The notes beneath the pieces were generated by a model. It saw only the letters and a program-made list of their open reading frames with translations, had not been told where the DNA came from and did not search any database. From positions 62,001 through 126,000 of the forward strand of contig WBOU01000016.1 in NCBI GenBank assembly GCA_009268125.1: a DNA stretch of 64,000 nucleotides. The letters run 5' to 3'. Of this stretch, positions 18,037 to 28,627 are shown in pieces. Position 1 is the first letter of the stretch, and each line of letters opens with the position of its first letter. A program made the translations under genes and the position numbers. This DNA comes from Chloroflexia bacterium SDU3-3. GTDB lineage: Bacteria > Chloroflexota > Chloroflexia > Chloroflexales > Roseiflexaceae.

Positions 18037-19092
18037 ATGACAGAACCACACTTCATCGTCGCTTCCAACCTCGTCAAGATCTTCCAGGTGGCCGACCTGG
18101 AGGTGGTCGCGCTCCAGGGCCTCGACCTAGAGGCCGAGAAGGGCGAGATCCTCACGCTGGTCGGCCCATCGGGCAGCGGAAAATCGACCCTGCTGAACGC
18201 GCTGGGCGGCCTCGATCGGCCCTCGGCGGGCAAGCTGGAGGTTGGCGGCAAAAACCTGCTGAAGCTCAGCGCCTCGGAGCTGGCCAGCTACCGCCGCGAG
18301 ACCATCGGCTTTGTGTGGCAGCAGACCGCCCGCAACCTGCTGCCCTACCTCACCGCCCGCGAGAACATCGAGCTGCTGATGACACTGGCGGGCCAGAGCG
18401 GCAAGGCCAAGCGCCAGTGGGCCGACGAACTGCTGGAGGCGGTGGGCATGAGCAGCTACGCCCGCTCGCGCCCCACCCAGCTCTCCGGCGGCCAGCAGCA
18501 GCGCATCGCGATCGCATGCGCTCTGGCCAACCGCCCGCAGATCCTGCTGGGCGACGAGCCGACCGGCGAGGTCGACTGGCCGACCGCGCAGATGATTCTC
18601 AAGCTGCTGCGCGACCTGCGCGACCGCTTCGGCCTGACGATCGTGATGGTGACCCACGACCCGCGCGTGGCGGCCTGGGCCGACCGCACCATCGCCATCC
18701 GCGACGGGCGCACCAGCACCGAGACCGTGCGCATCAGCGACGAGGCCGATCTGGCCAGCGCGCCCGCCACCCACGAGACCCAGCACCTGTCCGCAGCACC
18801 CATCACCCACGAGGAGATGGTGGTGCTCGACGGCGCGGGGCGGCTGCAGATCCCCGGCGAGCAGCGCGCCCTGGCCGGGATCGGGCGGCGCGCCAAGGTC
18901 GAACTGACCGAGCAGGGCATCCTCATCCGCGCGGTAGAGGATGACCGCGGCGCATCCATGCCCGCCCAGACCGACGCCGATGGCCCGAGCGCCAGCCTGC
19001 TCTACAGCAGCGAGCCGCTCCACACCGAGAAGCCCAAAAGAAATCCGCGGCGGATCTTCCCGTGGAGCAAAAAGCCCACACCCGAGCAGTAG
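18037..19092 (+). CDS. ABC ATPase (MacB/LolD type) with C-terminal AbrB-like domain
   Basis: A 351-aa protein. The ATPase (1-225) has Walker A GPSGSGKST, a Q loop in FVWQQTARNLLPYL, signature LSGGQQQR, Walker B ILLGDEPTGEVD and the switch His in VMVTHDPR. A linker is followed by about residues 259-303: EEMVVLDGAGRLQIPGEQRA and KVELTEQGILIRAVED. This has the V-x-L-D-x-x-G-R-x-x-I-P pattern of AbrB/SpoVT/MraZ swapped-hairpin domains, normally DNA-binding or dimerising modules. Such an extension is not part of LolD or MacB ATPases. The last 45 residues are basic and Pro/Ser-rich. It sits directly after the permease and before a second ATPase gene. Confidence 0.88.
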   Translation: MTEPHFIVASNLVKIFQVADLEVVALQGLDLEAEKGEILTLVGPSGSGKSTLLNALGGLDRPSAGKLEVGGKNLLKLSASELASYRRETIGFVWQQTARNLLPYLTARENIELLMTLAGQSGKAKRQWADELLEAVGMSSYARSRPTQLSGGQQQRIAIACALANRPQILLGDEPTGEVDWPTAQMILKLLRDLRDRFGLTIVMVTHDPRVAAWADRTIAIRDGRTSTETVRISDEADLASAPATHETQHLSAAPITHEEMVVLDGAGRLQIPGEQRALAGIGRRAKVELTEQGILIRAVEDDRGASMPAQTDADGPSASLLYSSEPLHTEKPKRNPRRIFPWSKKPTPEQ

Positions 19093-19097
19093 AAACT

Positions 19098-19796
<699 letters not shown>

Positions 19797-19819
19797 CCAA
19801 CAACAGCCCCACGCATGGC

Positions 19820-19861
19820 AAAAGCGCTGCTGGAAGATTTCTCTTCCAGCAGCGCTTTTTT
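19820..19861. terminator. Bidirectional intrinsic terminator
   Basis: A 17-bp perfect stem (AAAGCGCTGCTGGAAGA) with a TTTC loop, flanked by A and T runs. It separates the ABC locus from the convergent giant surface-protein gene and fits both. Confidence 0.95.
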
Positions 19862-19877
19862 AGCCAGCCCTGAGCGC

Positions 19878-22800
19878 CTAGCGGAAAACCATAGGTAGGA
19901 AGACCGAAGAGCGCGTCGCGGAAACTCCAGGGACAAAGCTCACTGGGCCATACTCGAACACTCTGCCATCCGTATCCACCTCCTGCAGCCAGTAGTAGTA
20001 GCGCACCCCGCTGTCGGCAGCCGCGTCGTGCCAGGTGTAGCTGCCGCCCTGCAGCCCCAGCCCTGGGATCAGCACCGCTGTGACCTGAGCCGCATGGGCA
20101 CGGGTTGAATCTGTGCTCCGCAGCAGGTGAAAGCCCACCACATCCCGCTCATAGACCGTCGTCCAGGAGATCTGCACGCCCGCCGCAGTCAGGCTCGCCC
20201 CAAACGAGATGAGGTTCACAACGGTAGGGGCAACGCTCACCGGGGCTGCCGACTGATCATTCTCTGCGCCGTTATTATTCCCAGGTGTAGAGTTCGGGTC
20301 AAATTGGTCGGCGGCACGAACGCGCGCCACATTGACGATCACCCCGGAGCCGGTGATGCTCGCCGTGATCCGCAGCTCGGCCTGCGCGCCGTTGCCAACC
20401 GTCCCCACATCCCACACGCCGGTGGCGCTGTCATAGCTGCCCTGCGATGCGGTGGCCGACACAAAATCAAGCCCAGCTGGCAGCATGTCCAAGACCGAGA
20501 CATTGGTAGCCGTGCTCGGCCCATGGTTGGCCAGCGTGATCACGTAGAGCACCTGGTTGCCTGCGGCTGGGGTTGGGGCATTCACGGTCTTCACCAGCTG
20601 CAGATCGGCAGCCTGAACACCCACGGTCGCACTGCTTGTGTTATTGCTCGGATCGGGATCAGGCGTATTGGCCCCCGATATGCTGGCCGTATTGGTGATC
20701 GTGCCGATCTGAGCGACAGTGGCCGTCACCTGGAGTGTCGCGCCTGCCCCATTGCCCAACGATCCGACCGTCCACAGACCCGAGCCGCTGGCGTAGGCGC
20801 CCTGGCTCGCAGTTGCCGATACAAAGGACAGGCCGCTCGGCAGGGATTCGAGCACCTCCACGCCAGATGCCGTGCTTGGGCCATTATTGCTGACCTGAAT
20901 GGTGAAGACCACCTGGTCGCCCACATTCGGAGCCGCAACATCCACGGTCTTCGACAGCACCACATCGGCCTGCTGCCCAGTGATCGTCGCACTGCTACTG
21001 TTGTTCGCCGAGTTAGGATCGGGCTGATCTGTAGCGCTGACAGCGGCGCTATTGGTGATGCTGCCGGCCTGTGCAACGGTTGCAACCAGCGTCAGCGTCG
21101 CGCTCGCCGCATTGGCGATCGACCCCACCGACCAGATACCACTTCCAGCAGCGTACGAACCCTGGCTGGCGCTCGCTGACACAAACGTCAGTCCAGCAGG
21201 CAGCCCATCGGTAACAGCCACATTGGTGGCAGTGCTCGGGCCGCTATTGGTCACCTGGATGGTGAAAACGACATTGCTACCCACATTCGGCGTCGCCACA
21301 TCAACCGTCTTCACCACCACAATATCGGCCTGCTGCCCGCCCACTGCCGCGCTCGCCGTGTTATTGGCGCCGTTCGGGTCAGGCGGTATGGATGTCTGGA
21401 TCGCAGCATTATTGGTGATCGTACCCAGCTGCGTGACCGTAGCTACCACAAACAGCGTCGCACTGGAGCCGCTTGGCAATGCGCCAATCGACCATAGACC
21501 AGTCCCACTGTCATAGCTCCCCTGGCTCGCCGCCGCCGAGACAAAGCTCAGGCCTGCGGGCAGCAGATCCGACACCACAACACCCGACGCGGCACTTGGG
21601 CCATAGTTCACCACTTGGATGGTAAAGGTGACGTTGTCGCCCGTATTGGGCACCGCAATATCAACCGCCTTGGTGATCCCCAGATCGGCCACCTGCCCAG
21701 TGACCGACGCGCTGCTCGCGTTGTTCGAGGCATCGGGATCGGGCTGATCAGAATAGCTCACTGTGGTGTTATTCGTTATCGTGCCGGCCTGCGTCACCGT
21801 CACAACCAGCTGAAGCGTCGCATTGCCGCCGCTGAGCACGTTCCCCACCGACCATAGCCCCGTCCCGCTAGAATAGCTCCCCTGGCTCGCCATAGCAGAA
21901 ACAAAGCTCAACCCTGCGGGCAGGGCATCCAGCACCTCCACGCCTGTTGCCGTGCTCGGGCCAAGATTGGTCAGCACCAGCACAAAGGTGACATTGCTGC
22001 CCACGCTGGGCTGCGCGGTGTTGACGCTCTTGCTCAGCGCCAGATCGGCCTGCTGGCCAGTGATGCCGATGCTCGCCGTGTTGTTGGCAAGCACTGGGTC
22101 GGGCTGGTCGGCCGTGGCCACCGAGGCAGTCACGGTGATCAGGCCAGCCTGCTCAACCGTAGCCACCAGCGTCAGCGTGACGCTGGCCCCGACCGCAAGG
22201 CTCCCCACCGTCCAGATGCCGCTGCTGCTGTCGTAGCTGCCAGCAGCAGTGCTCCCCGATACCAGGGTCAGGCCTGCGGGGAGAAGGGCCAGCAGGCTCA
22301 CCCCCGAAGCATCGCTCGGCCCATTGTTCGTGAGTGTGATGGTATAGGTTGCCTGCCCGCCCACATTGGGGGTTGCGGTATCGACCGCTATCTGCACTGC
22401 CAGATCGGCCTGCTGCACAACCACCGTCGCGCTAGCGCTATTGTCGCCAAGCGTGGGGTCGATCTGAGCCAGCTTCGAGACGCCCGCTGTATTCGTTATC
22501 GACCCAGCGAGGTCGGCGCGCGCGGTGACGATAAGGCTGGCGCTCGCGCCATTGGCAAGGCTACCCACAACCCACAGGCCACTCCCGGCGGTGTAGCTGC
22601 CCGATGCGGTGCTGGCCGAGACAAAAGTCATACCCGCCGGAAGTAGATCGCTCACCTCTATGCCGGATGCGGCATTTGGCCCATTGTTTGTAACCTGGAT
22701 GGTGAAATCGAGCATGTCGCCGACATTCGGCGTTAGGTCGCTTGCAACCTTGGTCACCGCGAGATCGGCCAGTGACTGAGGCGTCGAGACGCTGCTGGTA

Positions 22801-25800
22801 TTATTCGCGCTATTGGGATCGGGCTGATCAACTGCGCTCACGCTTGCGGTGTTAAGAATCGCCGTCGTCGCATTTACCGTCACCGTAAGCTCCAGCGTAG
22901 CCGTCGCCCCATTTGCCAGCGAGCCAACATCCCAAACCCCAGTGCCGGTGCTATAAGTACCCTGGCTAGCGTTGGTGCCCGCCCAGGTGACACTCCCTGG
23001 AAGCGTGTCCAGGATCTGCACCCCAGTGGCATTGCTCGGCCCATTATTCCTCACCAGGATGGTGTATTTGATCGTGTTACCCGCAACTGGGTTTACTGTA
23101 TCCACGGTCTTGCTCACCGCCAGATCGACCTGCTGGCCGATGAGGCTAGCGCTCGCCGTGTTGTTTGCGCCGTTGGGGTCGGGCTGATCGGCGCTAGTGA
23201 TGGCGACCTGGTTGACGATCAGGCCGGGCTGGTCAACCGTGGCAACAATGGTCAGTGTGCTGCTCGCCCCATTCGCCAGATCCCCCACGCTCCATATGCC
23301 GGTCCCGGCGGTGTAGGTGCCCTGGCCTGCCGTTGCACTCACCAAGCGTAGCCCGGCAGGCAGCAGATCGCGAAGCTGCACATGGGTGGCCTGGCTTGGG
23401 CCATTATTCACCACCTGGATGGTGTAGATCACGTTGCTGCCCACATTCGGCGTAGCGTTGTCCACGGTCTTGCTCACCGCCAGATCAGCCTGCTGCCCAG
23501 TGACGCTGGCGCTGGCGGTGTTGTTGGCCGCATTGGGGTCGGGCTGATCGCTAGCCAAGATGCTGGCGCTATTGGTCAGCGCCCCAGGCTGAGCGACGCT
23601 GGCCACAATGGTGAGCACCACGCTACTGCCGCTCGCAAGGCTACCGACGGTCCATGCCCCAGTTGTGCTGTTGTAGGTACCCTGGCCCGCCACGCTCGAA
23701 ACGTAGGTTAGGCCAACTGGCAGGCTATCCTGCACCACCACACCGCTGGCAGCACTTGGCCCATTGTTGGTGAGCTGGATGCTGAAATGAACGAGCGACC
23801 CGACATCCTGCTCGCTCACATCGGCAAGTTTGACTAGGGCAAGATCGGCCTGCTGCCCAGTGATGCTGACACTCGCGGTATTATTCGTGGCGTTGGCATC
23901 AGGCTGATCGGCAGAGATAACCGAGATGCTGTTGACCATCGTGCCGACCTGCGTCACCGTCGCCACGATCTGAAGCGAGGCGGTCGCGCCATTCGCCAAA
24001 CTCGGGATCGACCACACCCCCGTGGCACTGTTGTAGCCAGCGCCTGCCGAAACAAAGGTCAGGCCCGCTGGAAGCACATCCTGAATGGTGATATTTGTCG
24101 CAGCGCTCGGGCCATAGTTTGTGGCCTGAAGGGTAAACGTGACATTCGAGCCAACATTTGGCGCGGCCGTATCCACCGTCTTGGCAAGGCCAAGATCGGC
24201 CTGCTGCCCAGTGACCGTCGCCGAATCGGTATTATCAGTCGAATCGGGGTCGGGCTGATTGGCGGCGGTGATCGTGGCGCTATTGATGATGGTGACTGGC
24301 TGCACCACCGTGGCCACCACCGTGAGCGTGGCGCTCGCACCATTCGCTAGGCTGCCCACGCTCCACAGGCCAGTGCCAGCGGTATAGCTGCCCTGGCTCG
24401 GTGCCGCAGACACGAAGGTAAGCCCCGCAGGCAGCAGATCAGTCACCGCCACGCCGGTGGCGGTGCTAGGCCCGTTGTTGCTCACCTGCACCGTGAAGGT
24501 CACATTGCTTCCGACGTTAGGAGACGCGCTGCTCACCACTTTTGTGACGGCGAGATTGGCCTGCTGGCCATTCAGGCCAGCGCTGGCGGTGTTATTGGCG
24601 CTCACTGGGTCGGGCTGGTCGGCGGCGCTGACCGACGCCGTATTGACCAGCACGCCCGCCTGGGTGACGGTGGCCACGATGGCAAGCGAGGCGCTCGCGC
24701 CATTTGCCAGGCCCCCCACAGTCCACACGCCCGTTCCAGCGGCATAGCTGCCCTGGCTCGGCGTCGCGGAGACAAAGGTAAGCCCCGCAGGCAGCAGATC
24801 GGTCACGGCCACACCCGTGGCATTGCTGGGGCCGTTGTTGCTTACCTGCACCGTGAAGGTCACGCTATCCCCTGCGTTCGGGGTGGCATCGCTCACCGAC
24901 TTGGCCAGCGCCAGGTCGGCCTGCTGCCCCGCCACTGTCGCGCTGGTGGTATTGTTGCTACTCACCGGGTCGGGCTGATCGGCGGCACTGATCGATGCGT
25001 TATTGGTGATGCTGCCAGGCTGTGTGACCGTGGCCACCATGGTCAGCGCGGCGCTCGCGCCATTCGCCAACGTGCCGAGCGACCACAGGCCGGTGCCGCT
25101 GGCATAGCTGCCCTGGCTCGGCGTCGCGGAAACCAAACTCAGGCCGCTTGGCAGCAGATCGCTCACCACCACGCCAGTGGCGCTGCTGGGGCCATTATTC
25201 ACCACCTGCACCGTAAAGGTCACATTGCTGCCCACGTTGGGGGTGGGGCGGTTCGCCGATTTGGTGATAACAAGATCGGCCTGCTGCCCCGTGACCACCA
25301 CCGAGGCGGTATTGTTCCCAGCGTTCGAGTCGGGCTGGGCCACCGCCGCGATGCTGGCCACATTGGTGATCGCACCGGCCTGCGTAACAGTGGCCACCAC
25401 AGCCAGCGTGGCGCTCGCGCCGTTCGCCAAGCTGCCAATGCTCCACAGCCCGGTTGTGTTGTTATACACCCCCTGGCTCGGCGTCGATGAGACAAACGCC
25501 AACCCGCCCGGAAGCAAGTCGCCGAGCGTTATCCCGCTGGCGGCGCTCGGGCCATTATTCACCACCTGCACCGTAAACGTGACGTTCGTGCCCACGTTGG
25601 GCGTGGCGTTGCTCACCGTCTTGGCCACTGCCAAATCGACGCGCTGGCCAACCAGTGTCGCGCTGCTGGTGTTGTTGCTGCTATCGGGGTCGGGCTGGTC
25701 GGCGGCGCTCACGCTGGCGCTGTTGGTGATGCTGCCAGGCTGCGTCACCGTAGCCACGATCTGCAGCGTCGCCACGCCACTCTTGCTGAGCGCGCCGATC

Positions 25801-28475
25801 TGCCACACGCCGCTGGCCTGGGTGTAGGTGGTGCCTGCGCTTGCGGTATGCGAGCTATAGCTGAGGCCAGCGGGCAGCAGGTCGGTCACGGCCACGCCGG
25901 TGGCATTGCTGGGGCCATTATTCACCACCTGGATGGTGAAGGTCACGCTGCTGCCCACGTTGGGCGTGGCGTTGCTCACGGTCTTGGCCACTGCCAGATC
26001 AGCCTGCTGGCCGGTCACGGTGGCGCTGGCCTGATCATTCGCCGTGTTGGTATCGATCTGGTCAAGGGCCAGAACGCTGGCGGTGTTGATCAGCGCCCCA
26101 GCCTTGGTGACCGTCGCAACAAGCGTGAGCGTGGCGGTCGCCCCAGCGCCAAGGTTGCCCACATTCCAGACGCCAGTGCCGCTGGTGTAGGTTCCCGCGC
26201 CGCTGGCCGACACAAAGAGCAGGCCGCTAGGCAGCACATCGCTGATCTGCACGCCTGTGGCAGCATTTGGCCCATTGTTTGCCACCTGCACCATGAAGGT
26301 GACATTCGCACCCACGTTGGGGGTTGCGGTGTTCGCCACCTTTGTCACCGCCAGATCGGCGAGCGCCGATGGGGTAGTCACGCTGTCGGTGTTGTTGGCG
26401 GGGTTTGGGTCGGACTGGTTGACCGCGCTGACGCTCGCGGTGTTGGTGACAGGCGTCACCACATCGACCTGCATCACGATCTGGAGGGTGGCGCTGGCAC
26501 CATTGGCCAGTGTCCCGACGGTCCATGCGCCAGTAGCGCTGTTGTAGGATGTGCCCCCGCTTGGCGTAGCCGATATAAAGCTGTAGCCCATCGGCGGCGG
26601 GTCGCTGATCACCACTCCAGTCGCTGTGCTGGGGCCGTTATTTTTGACCTGGACCGTATAGGTGATCTGATCATTCAGATTCGGATTCGCATTGCTCACC
26701 GTCTTGGTCACCACCAGATCGGCCTGCTGACCGGTCACGGTGACGCTGGATGTGTTGTTTGCGCTATTGGGGTCGGGCAGGCTCGATGCGCTGATCGTCG
26801 CCGTGTTGACAAGCGTGCCAGCCTGCGCGACCGTAGCGACCACGGTCAACGTGGCCTGCTCGCCATTGGTTAGTGCCCCGACGCTCCAGATGCCGGTCCC
26901 AGCGGTGTAGGTGCCCTTGCTCGGCGTCGATGAGACATAGGTCAGGCCAGCTGGCAGCAGATCGGTGACCGCCACGCCGCTGGTATTTCCGGTGCCATTA
27001 TTGGTCACCTGGATAGTGAAGGTCACGTTCGAGCCGACATTCACCACACTGGCGCTCGCACTCTTGGCGACCGAGAGGTCGGCGCTGCCCACCGCGACCG
27101 TAGCCGAAGATGGTCCGATCGAGACCGAGCCGATGGTGGATGAGGCCGAGTTGGTGTAGGAGCCTGCGGTGTTCGGCACATTGGCCGTGTAGACCAGGGT
27201 GAGCGTGCCATTCGCCGCAATATCGTAGCTACCATTGCAGCTACCGCCGACGCAGCTGGTGGTCGGCACACCGACGAAGTTAATCGTGCCGGTAGCCCCA
27301 GCGCTGGGCGTGCTGCTCGAATTCGCCACCGTTACCTGGCTGCCCGCGCTCAGCGCGCCAAAGCTCACGCCTGCGGGCAGCACATCGGTGATGCGGTCGA
27401 TCTTGCTGGCATAGGCCGATGGGTTCGCGATCACCACCGTGTAGGTCGCCGTGCCGCCAGTGGGCAGGCTGGTGGGGGAGACGGTCTTGGTGATGGTGAA
27501 GGGGTTAGCCGGCGGGGTGTAGGATGGGCACACCGCGTTGGCCGACGAGCAAAAGCCGAAGTTGCCGGTATACTTGAGCTGACCGCCGCTGGTCAGATCG
27601 GAATACGGGTTGGCGATGGTGCTCGCGCCCTGGCAGAGCATCTTGAAATAGTAGACCACCGTGGCCGTGTTGCTGGACGCACCACTCACGCCAGTAAAGT
27701 AGAGCCGATCATCGGCAGCGGTGGTCAACCCGGCGGTGAAGCCGGTCACCGCCGTGATATCGGTGCTCATAAGCCGGAAGCAGCCGCTGTCAAAGTTGAC
27801 ATTTCCGGCGGGCTGGATCATGGCCAGCTGGGCCCCGCCCGGATTGCCAAAGTCGTAGTTTACCGTCATGGGGATGATCTGGCCGATCACCGCCCCCGGC
27901 CCGATCACCGAGTTGAGCACCTGCCCGCCAGCATTTGCCGACACCTCGGAGCGCGTGGTGAGCGTGAGCGTGCTGCTGGTAAGCGCTGCGGTCACACCAT
28001 CGTTCACGGTCACCGTGAAGGCGCTGGTGAGCGCAGGCGGGTTCGAGCCAGCCTGGCAGGGGTAGTTCACGTAGAAGTAGAGCGGGAACGACGCGCCATC
28101 GGCCAGCGTGCCGATATAGCGCGAGCTGCTCTCGCCTGAATCCAACACGACCCCAGCCGCACCAGCGAACGCGCTGAGGTTCGCGGTCAGGTTGGTGATC
28201 GCCCCGGTGCCGCCCGCCGGATTGGTGACAAGAACTTCGATGTACATGGCCTTGGGGCCAGCTGCGCACGAGTTGTTGCTATCCTGGGTGAGATAGGGGG
28301 TTACAAGCGTGAAGGTGAGATCGCCGCTGCTGAGCGCGAAGACGCTCTGCGGGATGAAGAGCGACCAGAGGAACGCAACCATAACCCAGCGCAGCCACCC
28401 TGAAAAGCGCCGCTGAGCCCGATTCCCAAAAGCTGCCGACGAGCCATGAGTGATGCGATGCCGCAACTGTCGCAT
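19878..28475 (-). CDS. Giant secreted DUF11-repeat surface protein (about 2,865 aa)
   Basis: Signal peptide (about 27-48, WVMVAFLWSLFIPQSVFALS) after a basic N-terminus, a unique domain (about 50-345), one divergent repeat, then about 19 consecutive DUF11 repeats of about 119 residues. A typical unit opens ADLAVTKTVSNATPNVGSNV, continues TFTVQVVNNGPSxATGV and DLLPAGLTFVSATPSQGSY, and closes with ADQPDPNSANNTASATVTGQ. Each is a small beta-sandwich, so the protein should form a long rod. The C-terminal part (about 2,750-2,865) looks like a fibronectin-like domain (ISWTTVYERDVVGFHLLR) and ends SVFLPMVFR. A TTG three codons earlier is possible; ATG at 28475 was chosen. Role: envelope stalk, adhesin or sheath component by analogy. 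It has no catalytic domain. Confidence 0.93.
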   Translation of the reverse strand: MRQLRHRITHGSSAAFGNRAQRRFSGWLRWVMVAFLWSLFIPQSVFALSSGDLTFTLVTPYLTQDSNNSCAAGPKAMYIEVLVTNPAGGTGAITNLTANLSAFAGAAGVVLDSGESSSRYIGTLADGASFPLYFYVNYPCQAGSNPPALTSAFTVTVNDGVTAALTSSTLTLTTRSEVSANAGGQVLNSVIGPGAVIGQIIPMTVNYDFGNPGGAQLAMIQPAGNVNFDSGCFRLMSTDITAVTGFTAGLTTAADDRLYFTGVSGASSNTATVVYYFKMLCQGASTIANPYSDLTSGGQLKYTGNFGFCSSANAVCPSYTPPANPFTITKTVSPTSLPTGGTATYTVVIANPSAYASKIDRITDVLPAGVSFGALSAGSQVTVANSSSTPSAGATGTINFVGVPTTSCVGGSCNGSYDIAANGTLTLVYTANVPNTAGSYTNSASSTIGSVSIGPSSATVAVGSADLSVAKSASASVVNVGSNVTFTIQVTNNGTGNTSGVAVTDLLPAGLTYVSSTPSKGTYTAGTGIWSVGALTNGEQATLTVVATVAQAGTLVNTATISASSLPDPNSANNTSSVTVTGQQADLVVTKTVSNANPNLNDQITYTVQVKNNGPSTATGVVISDPPPMGYSFISATPSGGTSYNSATGAWTVGTLANGASATLQIVMQVDVVTPVTNTASVSAVNQSDPNPANNTDSVTTPSALADLAVTKVANTATPNVGANVTFMVQVANNGPNAATGVQISDVLPSGLLFVSASGAGTYTSGTGVWNVGNLGAGATATLTLVATVTKAGALINTASVLALDQIDTNTANDQASATVTGQQADLAVAKTVSNATPNVGSSVTFTIQVVNNGPSNATGVAVTDLLPAGLSYSSHTASAGTTYTQASGVWQIGALSKSGVATLQIVATVTQPGSITNSASVSAADQPDPDSSNNTSSATLVGQRVDLAVAKTVSNATPNVGTNVTFTVQVVNNGPSAASGITLGDLLPGGLAFVSSTPSQGVYNNTTGLWSIGSLANGASATLAVVATVTQAGAITNVASIAAVAQPDSNAGNNTASVVVTGQQADLVITKSANRPTPNVGSNVTFTVQVVNNGPSSATGVVVSDLLPSGLSLVSATPSQGSYASGTGLWSLGTLANGASAALTMVATVTQPGSITNNASISAADQPDPVSSNNTTSATVAGQQADLALAKSVSDATPNAGDSVTFTVQVSNNGPSNATGVAVTDLLPAGLTFVSATPSQGSYAAGTGVWTVGGLANGASASLAIVATVTQAGVLVNTASVSAADQPDPVSANNTASAGLNGQQANLAVTKVVSSASPNVGSNVTFTVQVSNNGPSTATGVAVTDLLPAGLTFVSAAPSQGSYTAGTGLWSVGSLANGASATLTVVATVVQPVTIINSATITAANQPDPDSTDNTDSATVTGQQADLGLAKTVDTAAPNVGSNVTFTLQATNYGPSAATNITIQDVLPAGLTFVSAGAGYNSATGVWSIPSLANGATASLQIVATVTQVGTMVNSISVISADQPDANATNNTASVSITGQQADLALVKLADVSEQDVGSLVHFSIQLTNNGPSAASGVVVQDSLPVGLTYVSSVAGQGTYNSTTGAWTVGSLASGSSVVLTIVASVAQPGALTNSASILASDQPDPNAANNTASASVTGQQADLAVSKTVDNATPNVGSNVIYTIQVVNNGPSQATHVQLRDLLPAGLRLVSATAGQGTYTAGTGIWSVGDLANGASSTLTIVATVDQPGLIVNQVAITSADQPDPNGANNTASASLIGQQVDLAVSKTVDTVNPVAGNTIKYTILVRNNGPSNATGVQILDTLPGSVTWAGTNASQGTYSTGTGVWDVGSLANGATATLELTVTVNATTAILNTASVSAVDQPDPNSANNTSSVSTPQSLADLAVTKVASDLTPNVGDMLDFTIQVTNNGPNAASGIEVSDLLPAGMTFVSASTASGSYTAGSGLWVVGSLANGASASLIVTARADLAGSITNTAGVSKLAQIDPTLGDNSASATVVVQQADLAVQIAVDTATPNVGGQATYTITLTNNGPSDASGVSLLALLPAGLTLVSGSTAAGSYDSSSGIWTVGSLAVGASVTLTLVATVEQAGLITVTASVATADQPDPVLANNTASIGITGQQADLALSKSVNTAQPSVGSNVTFVLVLTNLGPSTATGVEVLDALPAGLSFVSAMASQGSYSSGTGLWSVGNVLSGGNATLQLVVTVTQAGTITNNTTVSYSDQPDPDASNNASSASVTGQVADLGITKAVDIAVPNTGDNVTFTIQVVNYGPSAASGVVVSDLLPAGLSFVSAAASQGSYDSGTGLWSIGALPSGSSATLFVVATVTQLGTITNNAAIQTSIPPDPNGANNTASAAVGGQQADIVVVKTVDVATPNVGSNVVFTIQVTNSGPSTATNVAVTDGLPAGLTFVSASASQGSYAAGSGIWSVGSIANAASATLTLVATVAQAGSITNSAAVSATDQPDPNSANNSSSATITGQQADVVLSKTVDVAAPNVGDQVVFTIQVSNNGPSTASGVEVLESLPSGLSFVSATASQGAYASGSGLWTVGSLGNGAGATLQVTATVAQIGTITNTASISGANTPDPDPSNNTSSATVGVQAADLQLVKTVNAPTPAAGNQVLYVITLANHGPSTATNVSVLDMLPAGLDFVSATASQGSYDSATGVWDVGTVGNGAQAELRITASITGSGVIVNVARVRAADQFDPNSTPGNNNGAENDQSAAPVSVAPTVVNLISFGASLTAAGVQISWTTVYERDVVGFHLLRSTDSTRAHAAQVTAVLIPGLGLQGGSYTWHDAAADSGVRYYYWLQEVDTDGRVFEYGPVSFVPGVSATRSSVFLPMVFR
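20240..27090 (-). repeat. About 19 tandem repeats of about 357 bp coding for DUF11 units
   Basis: Recognisable at each unit boundary by codons for GQQADLA and, mid-unit, for NNGPS and DLLPAGL. Units are diverged but some neighbours remain very similar (for example those around 24,400-25,200), as expected from unequal crossing-over. Confidence 0.9.
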
Positions 28476-28627
28476 GGTGATCAACCCCTATCTTGCGTAA
28501 TACCACAGGTAATGTAATAGCTAGATAAAGATACCGGGGGCAGCGGCATGCATCCATTACTAAGCAGCAGCGGGATGGTAACAAAATTATCTGAATCTCG
28601 GCAGGCGCTGATCAATACTACGGAGGC

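Noticed and set aside
19878-28475. Regular DNA repeats considered as a CRISPR array or satellite
   Set aside because: The period of about 357 bp is a whole number of codons and codes for DUF11 units; there are no short identical repeats with unique spacers.
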